Below, piece by piece: positions 40,601-47,450 of a stretch of 64,000 nucleotides of DNA (position 1 is its first letter; each line of letters starts with the position of its first letter). Where the stretch lies: positions 248,001 through 312,000 of the forward strand of contig NZ_BMPZ01000002.1 of assembly GCF_014647855.1 (NCBI RefSeq). Reading direction: 5' to 3'. A program made the position numbers and the translations under genes. The DNA is from Shewanella gelidii (GTDB lineage: Bacteria; Pseudomonadota; Gammaproteobacteria; Enterobacterales; Shewanellaceae). The notes under the pieces were generated by a model. That model was not told the origin of the DNA. It saw nothing but the letters and a program-made list of their open reading frames with translations, and searched no databases.

Positions 40601-42735
40601 GAAATAACGCCCGCAGCACAAAGTGCACTGAGCTCACCAAAGCTATGGCCGGCAAACATATCTGCGTTAAAACCAGCATTGCTCATTAATTGGTACAGAC
40701 CCATGGATATTGCACCGATTGCTGTTTGAGCATTTGCAGTATTCGTGAGTTGTGCCTCTTGAGCTTTTACATCTTGCTTAGAAAACACAGGGCGTGGGTA
40801 CAGTAGGCTTGAAAGCGGCGCTTTATCATTTGCGGCAAACGTTTTGTCTGCGATGACTAGTTGCTGGCGCATTTCAGGGAATTGACAAGCAAGGTCTCGG
40901 CCCATGTTCAAATACTGAGAACCTTGCCCTGCAAATAGTGCCGCGACTTTAGCTGGCTTTTTGCTTGCTGTGTCGACCAGTGCACTTTGGCGGTAGTATA
41001 CGCCACCCGGAATTTGCCAAGAAGCATCGTCAGTTGCTTGAAGCTTATCAATGGCTTGATTGAGACGAGTTTGCAACTCGTCATTGGTTGCCGCTACAAA
41101 GCCAACCCGTGGAGCGTTCGCCGCTAAACTGCGCAAGCCATGCTGTTGAGCTAATTGCTGTAAATCGGCATCAGTCGCCTTGGTTTGAACATCTTTTAAT
41201 ACGCTCAGCAGCGCCGACTTATTTGCAGCACTAAAGACGATAGTTTGTGCCACTTGGCGTTGGCGGTAAGCAACATCTCGTGAGTGCTCAGTGGTGTGTT
41301 CTTCTAATACGATATGGAAGTTGGTGCCACCAAAACCAAATGAACTAATTCCCGCACGACGAGGCGTACCATCTGGACGCGGTAACCAAGGTCGGGTTTC
41401 AGTGTTCAGATAAAATGGTGAATCTTCAATACCAAGTTTAGGACTTGGTTGACTCACGTTAATGGTCGCAGGAAGGACTTTGTGATGTAGGGCTAGGGCT
41501 GCTTTGATTAATCCAGCAGTACCAGCAGTTGATTTGGTGTGACCAATCTGTGATTTCACTGAGCCAAGGGCAATATGCTGTTTGGTGTCATTTTCTTCGC
41601 CAAATACAGATTTCAAGCCATTGAATTCAGCCACATCACCCGCAGCAGTACCGGTACCGTGAGCTTCAATGAGCCCGACAGTATGAGGCTCAAAACCCGC
41701 ATCGTCATAAGCGCGTTTTAGTGCTTTGGCTTGGCCTTCAGGGCGTGGCGCGTAAATACTCTTGAACTTGCCATCTGAAGATGCACCAATGCCTTTGATT
41801 ACAGAGTAAATTTTATCGCCATCACGTTCAGCATCCTCTAAACGCTTAAGCATCACCATACCGATGCCTTCACCAATCATCATGCCCTTAGAATCAATAT
41901 CGAAAGGCTGAATAGTTTCGTTGGTTGTAAATGCAGGCGTTTTGGAGAAGCTCATGTACATGGATGGTGAATTATCGGTACAGGTGCCGCCGGTAATCAT
42001 CATTTCACTTCGGCCTTCAACTAACTCAGTTAAAGCCATGCGCATTGCTGCAAGAGAGCCTGCGCAAGCTGCATCGACAACACAGTTCATGCCACCGAGA
42101 TCGAGACGATTGGCAATACGGCCGGCAATCACGTTCCCTAATGAACCTGGGAACGAGTTTTCTTCCCAATGAATATATTGATCTTGGAACTTCTTAATCA
42201 ACATTTCGCTGTCAGAGTCACTAATGCCACTGTTCTTGAAAACCTTCTTTAGAACTGGGTATTGCAAGCGTGAATTGAGGCTTTGGCTGATCTTTTGACC
42301 GCCACCTACACCGAGGGTAATGCCGATTTTGTCGCGGTCATAATCGGCTGGTAATTGTGTGTCTTCTAACAGTTCTTTTGCGACAATGAGTGACAATAGT
42401 TGCGAAGTATCAGTGAGCTCTAGGATATTTGGCGGCAAGCCGAATTCCATAGGGTTAAAGTCAACCTCTGGCATAAAGCCACCACGCTTACAGTAGCTTT
42501 TGTCTGGTGAGCTTTTATCTGCATCATAATAGTCTTCGGGTTGCCAGTGAGTTTCAGGAACTTCGGTAATGGCATCAATTTTTTCACTAATGAGATCCCA
42601 AAACTTATTGAGATAGCGCGAGTTGGCGAAAATACTAGCCATGCCAACGATAGCAACAGGCATATCTTTAAGGCGTTTATTCAGGCGCTTATCAATTTGC
42701 GCCTCTTGTGTTTTGGGTTTAGAGGTTTGGCTCAT
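34660..42735 (-). CDS. pfaA: PUFA synthase subunit PfaA (KS-AT-6xACP-KR-DH)
   Basis: A 2691-residue megasynthase. Ketosynthase, residues ~15-480, with active cysteine in VVDAACAGS (~220). Malonyl transferase, ~590-900, with GHSFGE (~698). A Val/Glu/Lys-repeat linker (~975-1010) and an Ala/Pro/Gln linker follow. Then six acyl carrier protein domains (~1230-1800), each with the phosphopantetheine serine in GIDSIKR. A ketoreductase (~2090-2330) has VTGGAKG, GLIHGAGVLADK and FSSAAGFYGNTGQSDYS. A C-terminal PKS-type dehydratase-like domain carries an HxxxGxxxxP match (DHVIGGNRVLP, ~2417). The ATG shares one base with the pfaR stop (TAATG). Six ACPs fit EPA-type synthases of Shewanella; the product is inferred. 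Confidence 0.97.
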   Translation of the reverse strand: MSQTSKPKTQEAQIDKRLNKRLKDMPVAIVGMASIFANSRYLNKFWDLISEKIDAITEVPETHWQPEDYYDADKSSPDKSYCKRGGFMPEVDFNPMEFGLPPNILELTDTSQLLSLIVAKELLEDTQLPADYDRDKIGITLGVGGGQKISQSLNSRLQYPVLKKVFKNSGISDSDSEMLIKKFQDQYIHWEENSFPGSLGNVIAGRIANRLDLGGMNCVVDAACAGSLAAMRMALTELVEGRSEMMITGGTCTDNSPSMYMSFSKTPAFTTNETIQPFDIDSKGMMIGEGIGMVMLKRLEDAERDGDKIYSVIKGIGASSDGKFKSIYAPRPEGQAKALKRAYDDAGFEPHTVGLIEAHGTGTAAGDVAEFNGLKSVFGEENDTKQHIALGSVKSQIGHTKSTAGTAGLIKAALALHHKVLPATINVSQPSPKLGIEDSPFYLNTETRPWLPRPDGTPRRAGISSFGFGGTNFHIVLEEHTTEHSRDVAYRQRQVAQTIVFSAANKSALLSVLKDVQTKATDADLQQLAQQHGLRSLAANAPRVGFVAATNDELQTRLNQAIDKLQATDDASWQIPGGVYYRQSALVDTASKKPAKVAALFAGQGSQYLNMGRDLACQFPEMRQQLVIADKTFAANDKAPLSSLLYPRPVFSKQDVKAQEAQLTNTANAQTAIGAISMGLYQLMSNAGFNADMFAGHSFGELSALCAAGVISQEGYYQLAYARGAAMAAKPAEGADTGSMAAVITKKAEDVEAVEACIAKFDGVKVANYNAPTQLVIAGPTESVADAAKALTELGFKAISLPVSGAFHTPLVGHAQAPFAAAIDEVSFTKPKQPLYSNATGALHKKDARGIKSAFKQHMLQSVHFSKQLETMYNDGARVFVEFGPKNILQKLVENTLANQNEEFVAVSLNANPKADSDVQFRLAAVQLAVAGVELNTIDPYQAANPVAPKSSPMNIKLVAANYVSPATRSKMAKSLETGKISSQIVEKPVEKIIEVEKIVEKIVEVEKVVEVEKLVHNPQAPVASQAREISVNNTPINAVATQIVADTSPLAQFFAAQQQAAELHQQFLAIPQQYQQTVTTMMTEQAKLAAQGVQLPQGLQVTMAMLHQHQAQTLESHAQFLNLQAQSSQSALQAIGASPASPVAPAAQAAIQPVAAQAPMAQPQVQAPVIAAPVVQAPAPVTPVAPTPAVQPATPAPATPVVTKAPAVVAQAATPEPTVTPVAAPVAANAEKVMLAVVAEKTGYPTEMLDLEMDMEADLGIDSIKRVEILGTVQDELPNLPELSPEDLAECRTLGEIVTYMNSKMPTTSASASTQVTSAGLTADAVQTTMMNVVAEKTGYPTEMLDLGMDMEADLGIDSIKRVEILGTVQDELPSLPELSPEDLAECRTLGEIVDYMNSKLPAANVAPAAQAPAANASVNAAGLSAEQVQTTMMNVVAEKTGYPTEMLALEMDMEADLGIDSIKRVEILGTVQDELPGLPELSPEDLAECRTLGEIVDYMNSKLPAPGAVAPAAVSVAVPAQAASGLSADTVQSTMMAVVAEKTGYPTEMLALEMDMEADLGIDSIKRVEILGTVQDELPDLPELNPEDLAECRTLGEIVAYMNSKLPALDAAPVSAPTPATSGLNAAQVEKTMMSVVAEKTGYPTEMLALEMDMEADLGIDSIKRVEILGTVQDELPGLPELNPEDLAECRTLGEIVAYMNSKLGETETTTQAPSTQAPATPAQGASTDAVQTVMMDVVAEKTGYPAEMLALEMDMEADLGIDSIKRVEILGTVQDQLPELPELNPEDMSECRTLGEIVALFSKQIGQAAPVADKPAVTVAPASNEPSVELPPHSEVALKKLKSADKLASSFVDANLDLFAQGDVIVIADDGHNAGVLAEKLQKLGTKVAVVRLPGKAPQSPLSSEIASLQAADYSETAITQLIADIEKLGQIAGFIHLQAIIADSNNTGIILSDDGKQALEQAFLWAKHLQPVLTADAKSRRSFMTVSRIDGGFGYLDTNKLQGAELNQAALAGLTKTLSHEWPTVFCRALDISPEFDASQVADAIVAEIGDSQTQPNEVGISQTGRVQLVGTESELKTPAAELNRSDKILVTGGAKGVTFECALSLAKRCQSHFILAGRSEHLTTLPQWAEGKQASELKPAAIAHLLASGNKPTPKQVDALVWPVQSSLEISQSLAAFTAVGASAEYISMDVTNEEAIKASLRNNQVTGLIHGAGVLADKNIQDKTLEELGRVYGTKVNGLKALLGALDCNKLKLVAMFSSAAGFYGNTGQSDYSMSNEILNKAALQFQANHPQAKVMSFNWGPWDGGMVNPALKKMFTERGVYVIPLQAGAELFATQLLGETGIQLLVGTDMQGNDSSQDDSEAAAVKKLKAAPASAEGSLAQDIKAVVKPFVKAVQRTLVLEPQQMRFLEDHVIGGNRVLPTVCALQWMRQAAAEVTGQIFTVQDYKLLKGVVFESQDAIELTLALEPTTLLGQACIQALISAEGRPQYKATLVATDTLEQTAIALKSTQDYNALQSKASLADKSALYRDGTLFHGPRLQGLQRIVQFDAQSLIAVCQMPQVKSQDCGAFVPTQAFGGYQPFAEDYLLQAMLVWARMTHDAASLPSAIERFDSFSPLAWGEEAWLELDVVKTSSRQLQANVRLYHADGRISAQMLGAKVTVSKSINDAFLQNQAKAIGIEEQARG
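37320..39040 (-). repeat. Six tandem ACP-coding repeats inside pfaA
   Basis: Six near-identical units at about 300-base spacing. The serine codons lie near 38946, 38656, 38346, 38040, 37745 and 37440. Protein repeats are almost identical over the core (VVAEKTGYPTEML to RTLGEIV). The first two units read MLDLEMD and MLDLGMD instead of MLALEMD, and the last has VQDQLPELPEL with altered flanks. Linkers between units are Ala/Pro-rich and variable. Confidence 0.95.
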
Positions 42736-43601
42736 TATGAGTCTCCGCTGGTTGCCAGACGGACTGGCATTTCATTGTTGGTTCCAGGCTTCGAATGTTG
42801 GAGATCATGCTTAGGCACGGCTCCAGGAAAGCGCTGTAAAAAGGTGTGGTAGTTGCGTACGAGCAACTTCCTTAGATGAAACGGCCCATGTTTGAGTACA
42901 TAGGCAATATATCGATTTGTCGCTTGTGTATTACTGTCTTGGTATATGTCTAAATAAATCCAGTCGCTTTGGGTATCGATACCAAGCAAAACGGAGCTTG
43001 GTTTTTCATCGGTCAGCTTGGGTGGAATCGTTACCGAGACCACTTGAACGACACTGTCGCCACTCTGATTGGGCAGTGAAAGCGTTTTAGCGAGTTGCGC
43101 TGGAGATACGGTATAGGTTTGCACTTGGTTGCCGTGAGATATGGGCAATTGATTAAAATACTTTTCAGGGAAATAAGGGCTTTCAATTTCATCAACACGG
43201 GACACACCATATCGCTTTAAGCAGCGCGCAAGTCCCGAGCGAGAAACGTTTGGATTAATAAATTTTTGGGTTGCCTGCAGTAATTTGTCCAATGGCATTT
43301 TTAATTGGTAGCGCAGGCCAACCACAACATACTCTTCCATCGGCGTGAGTGTTGTGTTGAGTTTGTGTGGTTTGTTGGAACTATCATGGGTTGAATTTCG
43401 CTTACGCCATTTACGTACCGTGGCTTCGCTGATGTTTAGAATCTTGGCCAATTTGGCAACTGGAAGCTCGGAAGTTTGAATAAACTCACGCATTTCGGGT
43501 GTTGTGGTGGCATTTCTGTGATTAGCTGCCGATTTATTCTGCGAACGTGTATTACCTTTTTGTGAAGGTTTGTTGACAGTTTTCAGCGATTCTTCAGTCA
43601 T
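42735..43601 (-). CDS. pfaR: PfaR, presumed activator of the pfa operon; transposase-derived
   Basis: A 288-residue protein at the head of the pfa operon, matching PfaR, the reported transcriptional activator of PUFA genes in Photobacterium and Shewanella. Residues ~38-75 form a helix-turn-helix (AKLAKILNISEATVRKWRKR). Residues ~80-135 (LTPMEEYVVVGLR, LLQATQKFINPNVSRSGLAR) read like the DNA-binding half of IS481-family transposases. Residues ~205-265 (VLLGIDTQSDWIYLDIYQD, HGPFHLRKLLVRNYHTF) align by eye with the start of a DDE core: the first Asp is kept, but the second (TDNG) is gone. I therefore read it as a domesticated, non-catalytic transposase. GAAGAG precedes the ATG closely. Its stop overlaps the pfaA start. 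Confidence 0.88.
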   Translation of the reverse strand: MTEESLKTVNKPSQKGNTRSQNKSAANHRNATTTPEMREFIQTSELPVAKLAKILNISEATVRKWRKRNSTHDSSNKPHKLNTTLTPMEEYVVVGLRYQLKMPLDKLLQATQKFINPNVSRSGLARCLKRYGVSRVDEIESPYFPEKYFNQLPISHGNQVQTYTVSPAQLAKTLSLPNQSGDSVVQVVSVTIPPKLTDEKPSSVLLGIDTQSDWIYLDIYQDSNTQATNRYIAYVLKHGPFHLRKLLVRNYHTFLQRFPGAVPKHDLQHSKPGTNNEMPVRLATSGDS

Positions 43602-43964
43602 GTCTCTTCGTATGCACCCGAAAATAATCTATTGGGACTCAATAAGGCTCACAAATCTCATTTAGAGTAAAAAGCCTAATATTGCTAGGCTTGCGGCCTT
43701 ATTTAACCGTAGTTTTGCACAATGGGTGAGCAGATTACCTGACGTGGTTTAGCAATACAATCACCTGGGACTTAAAAAGACTGTTTTTAGCTAAAAGTAG
43801 GGTACACGTGTATGCTGAAATTTTATATTTGCAGAAGGGGTAACACTGAAGAGTAAAGTGCGACGGAGGTCAAATTTTGTGCTAGTTTAGAGGTCTATAC
43901 TGGCTGCGTACTCAATGTTTTCTACCAATATTTAGCGTATTGAAAAGTGACACAAGGAGGCCGT
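43602..43964. other. Divergent promoter region of pfaR and the EF-G-like gene
   Basis: A 363-base spacer that should carry both promoters. Apart from the hairpin at 43672-43692, no gene is seen. Possible -35/-10 pairs for pfaR are too weak to report. Confidence 0.5.
43672..43692 (-). promoter_or_regulatory. Terminator-like hairpin in the pfaR leader
   Basis: A 7-bp stem, AAGCCTA / TAGGCTT, with a seven-base loop is followed by TTTTT on the minus strand, about 70 bases before the pfaR start codon. If transcription starts upstream of it, this would be an attenuator for the whole operon. Confidence 0.45.
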
Positions 43965-46001
43965 ATGGCTGAGTATCGAACAGAGCAGATCCGAAATTTT
44001 GCTGTACTAGGGCATACTGGAGCAGGAAAATCTTCTCTGCAGGAAGCACTTCTCTTTAGTGCGAAGGCAATCCCCCAACGTGGCAGGGTGGAAAAGGGCA
44101 CAAATCATGCCGATTTCACTGCCCAAGAAAAAGCACACCGCCACAGTTTAGAACCCTCTTTTCTCAATCTTGATTTTGACAATCACCATATAAACCTCGT
44201 CGACACCCCTGGTTTGCCAGATTTTTTTGGTCGAGCACTGCTGCCATTGCCTGGTGTTGAGTCGGTGATGCTGGTGATCAATGCTGAGACTGGTATTGAA
44301 AGCGTTACCCAAAGAGCTTTTGACGCCGCGCGTGCGCAAGGTAAAGCGGTTCTGATTGTTATTAACAAGATAGACGGTAACGAGTCTGCGCTTGAGCCAT
44401 TACTCGCAAACATTCAAGATCGATTTGGTCATCGTTGTTTGCCTGTGAACCTGCCGAATGCTGCATGCGATGGTGTGGTTGATTGCTACTTACATTGTGA
44501 AGAGGCCGCTGCAACTTTATTCCATACGCCGCTGGCAGCGAAAGATGAGCTGGTTGATACAGTGCTTGAAGAAGATGAAGCACTGATGGAAGTGTATTTA
44601 GAGCAGGGCGAGTCATTAACCCCTGAGCAGCTCCATGAACCATTAGAAACAGCACTACGTATGGGGCATTTAGTTCCAGTTTGCTTTGCAAGCGCTGAAC
44701 AAGATATTGGGGTGACTTCATTGCTTGAAGTGATGGTCAAGCTCATGCCAAACCCGCTAGAAGCAAATCCACCGCAATTCATAAAAGGTTTTGACGATGA
44801 TGCGGTGCCGGTTGATGTCAGCCAAAGTGCGGATGATCATATTTTAGCCCATGTTTTTAGAGTTGCGATTGACCCATTTTTTGGTCGTATGGGCGTGTTT
44901 CGCTTGCACCAAGGCCGCTTACAAAATGGGATGAAATTATTTGTCGGCGAAGGCCGTAAACCTTTTAAAGTGACGCATTTGTTGAAGTTACAGGGTGATG
45001 AACATATCGAAGTGAACTCGGCAATACCTGGAGACATCTGTGCGCTTGCCAAGATTGATGAATTGGAGGTGGGTGCCGTTTTACATGATAGCCATGATGA
45101 AGATGACTACCATTTACCAGAGCTAAATTTACCCCAACCGATATTTGGTCTTGCAGTCTCAGCTAAAAAGCGCGGTGATGAACAAAAAATTGCGGAGGTT
45201 TTGCATAAGTTAGTTGCCGAAGACCCGAGTTTAAACTTGGCGCGTAACGAAGCTGAAGGCCAGACGGTTTTGCAAGGCTTAGGTGATTTGCATTTACAGA
45301 TCGCTTTGGAGAAAGCACAAGACGTGTTTAATGTGGATATGGATACGGATAAGCCGGCTGTTGCTTATCGTGAAACCATTAATGGCAAGGCATCTGCGCG
45401 TTATCGACATAAAAAGCAATCTGGAGGTGCCGGTCAATTTGGGGAAGTCGAGCTTACTGTTGAAGCATTGCCGCGTGGGGCAGGGTTTGAGTTTGAATCA
45501 AAAGTTGTTGGTGGTGCGGTTCCAAGCCAATATATCCCAGCGGTTGAAAAAGGGGTTAAAGAAGCTATGGCGATCGGCGCTTTAGCTGGGTATCCAATGC
45601 AAGATATTAAGGTGACTCTACTAGATGGGAAGCATCATAGTGTTGACTCCAAAGAAATTGCCTTTGTGATGGCAGGTAAAAAAGCCTTTGCAGATGCCTG
45701 TGCTGCAGCGGAGCCTATTATTCTTGAGCCAATTGTGGAAATGAAAATTGCAGTATCGCCAGAGCATGTTGGTGATGTTACCGGTGATATAAGCGCAAGC
45801 CGCGGTATGGTTTGTGGGACCGAGGCGATGAGTGAGTTGAAAGTTGAGGTTCACGTTGAAGCACCGCTGGCCATGGTTGATGACTATTCAACACGATTGA
45901 AGTCCATGACGGGTGGCGCCGGGCAATTTAGTATGGCGTTTGTGCGATATGATATGGTGCCCGCTGTAGTGCAAAAACAGCTCATGGAAAAGGAGTCGTA
46001 A
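43965..46001 (+). CDS. Elongation factor G-like translational GTPase (atypical paralogue)
   Basis: A 678-residue EF-G-type GTPase: G domain with P-loop GHTGAGKSS, G3 LVDTPGLPDF and G4 INKID, then the usual EF-G domains II-V (for example SGGAGQFGEVEL in domain IV). Switch I is atypical: where EF-G has the invariant RGITI motif this protein has HRHSLEP, as in the EF-G-like clade sometimes named FusA2. It is therefore probably not the housekeeping EF-G, and its role (perhaps stress translation or recycling) is unknown. The start ATG at 43965 follows an ideal AAGGAGG; a GTG 18 bases earlier lies ahead of that site. It is divergent from pfaR and ends at a strong terminator. Confidence 0.88.
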   Translation: MAEYRTEQIRNFAVLGHTGAGKSSLQEALLFSAKAIPQRGRVEKGTNHADFTAQEKAHRHSLEPSFLNLDFDNHHINLVDTPGLPDFFGRALLPLPGVESVMLVINAETGIESVTQRAFDAARAQGKAVLIVINKIDGNESALEPLLANIQDRFGHRCLPVNLPNAACDGVVDCYLHCEEAAATLFHTPLAAKDELVDTVLEEDEALMEVYLEQGESLTPEQLHEPLETALRMGHLVPVCFASAEQDIGVTSLLEVMVKLMPNPLEANPPQFIKGFDDDAVPVDVSQSADDHILAHVFRVAIDPFFGRMGVFRLHQGRLQNGMKLFVGEGRKPFKVTHLLKLQGDEHIEVNSAIPGDICALAKIDELEVGAVLHDSHDEDDYHLPELNLPQPIFGLAVSAKKRGDEQKIAEVLHKLVAEDPSLNLARNEAEGQTVLQGLGDLHLQIALEKAQDVFNVDMDTDKPAVAYRETINGKASARYRHKKQSGGAGQFGEVELTVEALPRGAGFEFESKVVGGAVPSQYIPAVEKGVKEAMAIGALAGYPMQDIKVTLLDGKHHSVDSKEIAFVMAGKKAFADACAAAEPIILEPIVEMKIAVSPEHVGDVTGDISASRGMVCGTEAMSELKVEVHVEAPLAMVDDYSTRLKSMTGGAGQFSMAFVRYDMVPAVVQKQLMEKES

Positions 46002-46469
46002 AGCTTCGCTACATTTTTACATAGATTTTTTTAGCATGAGTTTTAAGGCGTTTGTTTAAGCCAAAAAAGCCAGTATCAATTTGATACTGGCTTTTTTATG
46101 AATTCACATTGTGGCGGGGTTATTGAGTTGGTAAACCGACAGATTTTTTTATATTGAGTGGAGACAAATTCAGATTGTTTCCTGGGGTGAACGGCGGTTC
46201 TATTTAGTTATGGAGTGTAAAGCTAAATGAGATGACGAACTGGTGGTGCTTTCCGCGTGATATGCTGTTATGGCGGGCTGGAACTGAAATTCACATAGGG
46301 TTCATTCCGGCTTGATTGTTTGCGATTGGTCACTAGATTTAGCTTTATTTGAAGTAACTCTAAAAGCCGAAAATGAATCATGTAAAAAAACAGCATTTTC
46401 TAATTTTTAGCATTAGTATCACTCAAGCTTTTACACTAAGTCGTGTGATGCAGGACAAGGATGCTATAT
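46002..46469. other. Intergenic region upstream of the Sel1-repeat gene
   Basis: Begins with the EF-G-like gene terminator (46063-46097). The remaining ~370 bases are AT-rich with no gene seen and should contain the promoter of the gene at 46470. Confidence 0.5.
46063..46097. terminator. Strong Rho-independent terminator
   Basis: A perfect inverted repeat AAAAAAGCCAGTATCAA / TTGATACTGGCTTTTTT with a minimal loop lies about 60 bases past the EF-G-like stop. Confidence 0.9.
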
Positions 46470-47345
46470 ATGAATCGAATTATTTCCACCGGACTACTCC
46501 TTTTATTTTGGGCAATACCCGCTGCCGCCAATGTTGACTTTGTGGCAGGTGATCGTTTTTACCAGCAAGAGAAGTTTACCCAAGCTTTTGGTTTGATAGA
46601 AAAGGCCGCCATAGCGCAACACCGTCCCGCGCAAACAAGACTTGCACTCATGTATCAATATGGCCTTGGCGTGAGTCAGGATTTCTCCAGAGCTAGTCAA
46701 TGGTTTGAGCGTGCTGCATCACAAGGTTGCCAAGACGCACAAAATTATTTAGGTATTATGTTTGAAACCGGCCACGGTGCAGATCGTGACTATCAAGCTG
46801 CATTCCAATGGTATTTAAAAGCGGCTGAGCGTGGGCATGCGCGAGCACAGAATAATCTTGCAATGCTTTATGCGGAAGGGTTGGGCGTAAAAAAGGATTT
46901 GTCTACTGCTGCATATTGGTATCGGCAGGCCGCAGAGCAAGGTCATCGCTATGCCCAAACGAGCCTTGCGATGATGCTAGAAAGCGGCCTCGGCGTGGGG
47001 TCAGATCTTGAACTCGCTTTAGATTGGTATCAACAAGCGGCTAAACAAGGCTATAGCATTGCGATGCTTAATTTGGCTGCAATGTATGAACAGGGTCGTG
47101 GCGTGCAACAAGATTTACAGCAAGCATTTGATTGGTACCTGCAAGTTGCGCAGCAAGGTAATGCGAAAGGCGCATTTCAACTAGGTTTAATGTTTGAAGT
47201 TGGCTTGGGGACAGAGCCTGATATCGTACAAGCGGTCGAATGGTACGAACGAGCAGCTCGTTTGGGTAACGATAGCGCGATATTAAAGCTATCTCAGATG
47301 CAAGATGCATTGGATGATTTTACGGTTAGTCGTTACGCTGATTAG
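46470..47345 (+). CDS. Periplasmic Sel1-repeat protein
   Basis: A 291-residue exported solenoid. A signal peptide (MNRIISTGLLLLFWAIPAAA) is followed by about seven Sel1-like repeats of 36 residues, for example AQNNLAMLYAEGLGV..D...A..WYRQAAEQGH, filling residues ~45-275. Such proteins act as scaffolds for protein complexes in the envelope; the partner is unknown. The start at 46470 is preferred because AAGG lies nine bases upstream; the in-frame ATG at 46461 abuts that site directly. It is a single-gene unit with its own terminator, between the EF-G-like gene and the DASS transporter. I see no sign that it belongs to the PUFA pathway. Confidence 0.88.
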   Translation: MNRIISTGLLLLFWAIPAAANVDFVAGDRFYQQEKFTQAFGLIEKAAIAQHRPAQTRLALMYQYGLGVSQDFSRASQWFERAASQGCQDAQNYLGIMFETGHGADRDYQAAFQWYLKAAERGHARAQNNLAMLYAEGLGVKKDLSTAAYWYRQAAEQGHRYAQTSLAMMLESGLGVGSDLELALDWYQQAAKQGYSIAMLNLAAMYEQGRGVQQDLQQAFDWYLQVAQQGNAKGAFQLGLMFEVGLGTEPDIVQAVEWYERAARLGNDSAILKLSQMQDALDDFTVSRYAD

Positions 47346-47368
47346 TCATGATGACTTGATACAGATAG

Positions 47369-47400
47369 AAAAAGGGCATGGTTATTACCATGCCCTTTTT
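47369..47400. terminator. Bidirectional terminator
   Basis: AAAAAGGGCATGG / CCATGCCCTTTTT with a six-base loop lies between the convergent Sel1-repeat and DASS genes. Confidence 0.9.
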
Positions 47401-47450
47401 CATTGATGGAGCGCTTGTATGCGCCGAACTATGTCATTCATAACTTATTA

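Noticed and set aside
42735..43601. Active insertion sequence at pfaR
   Set aside because: No terminal inverted repeats or target duplication seen, the catalytic residues are incomplete, and the gene is overlapped with pfaA.
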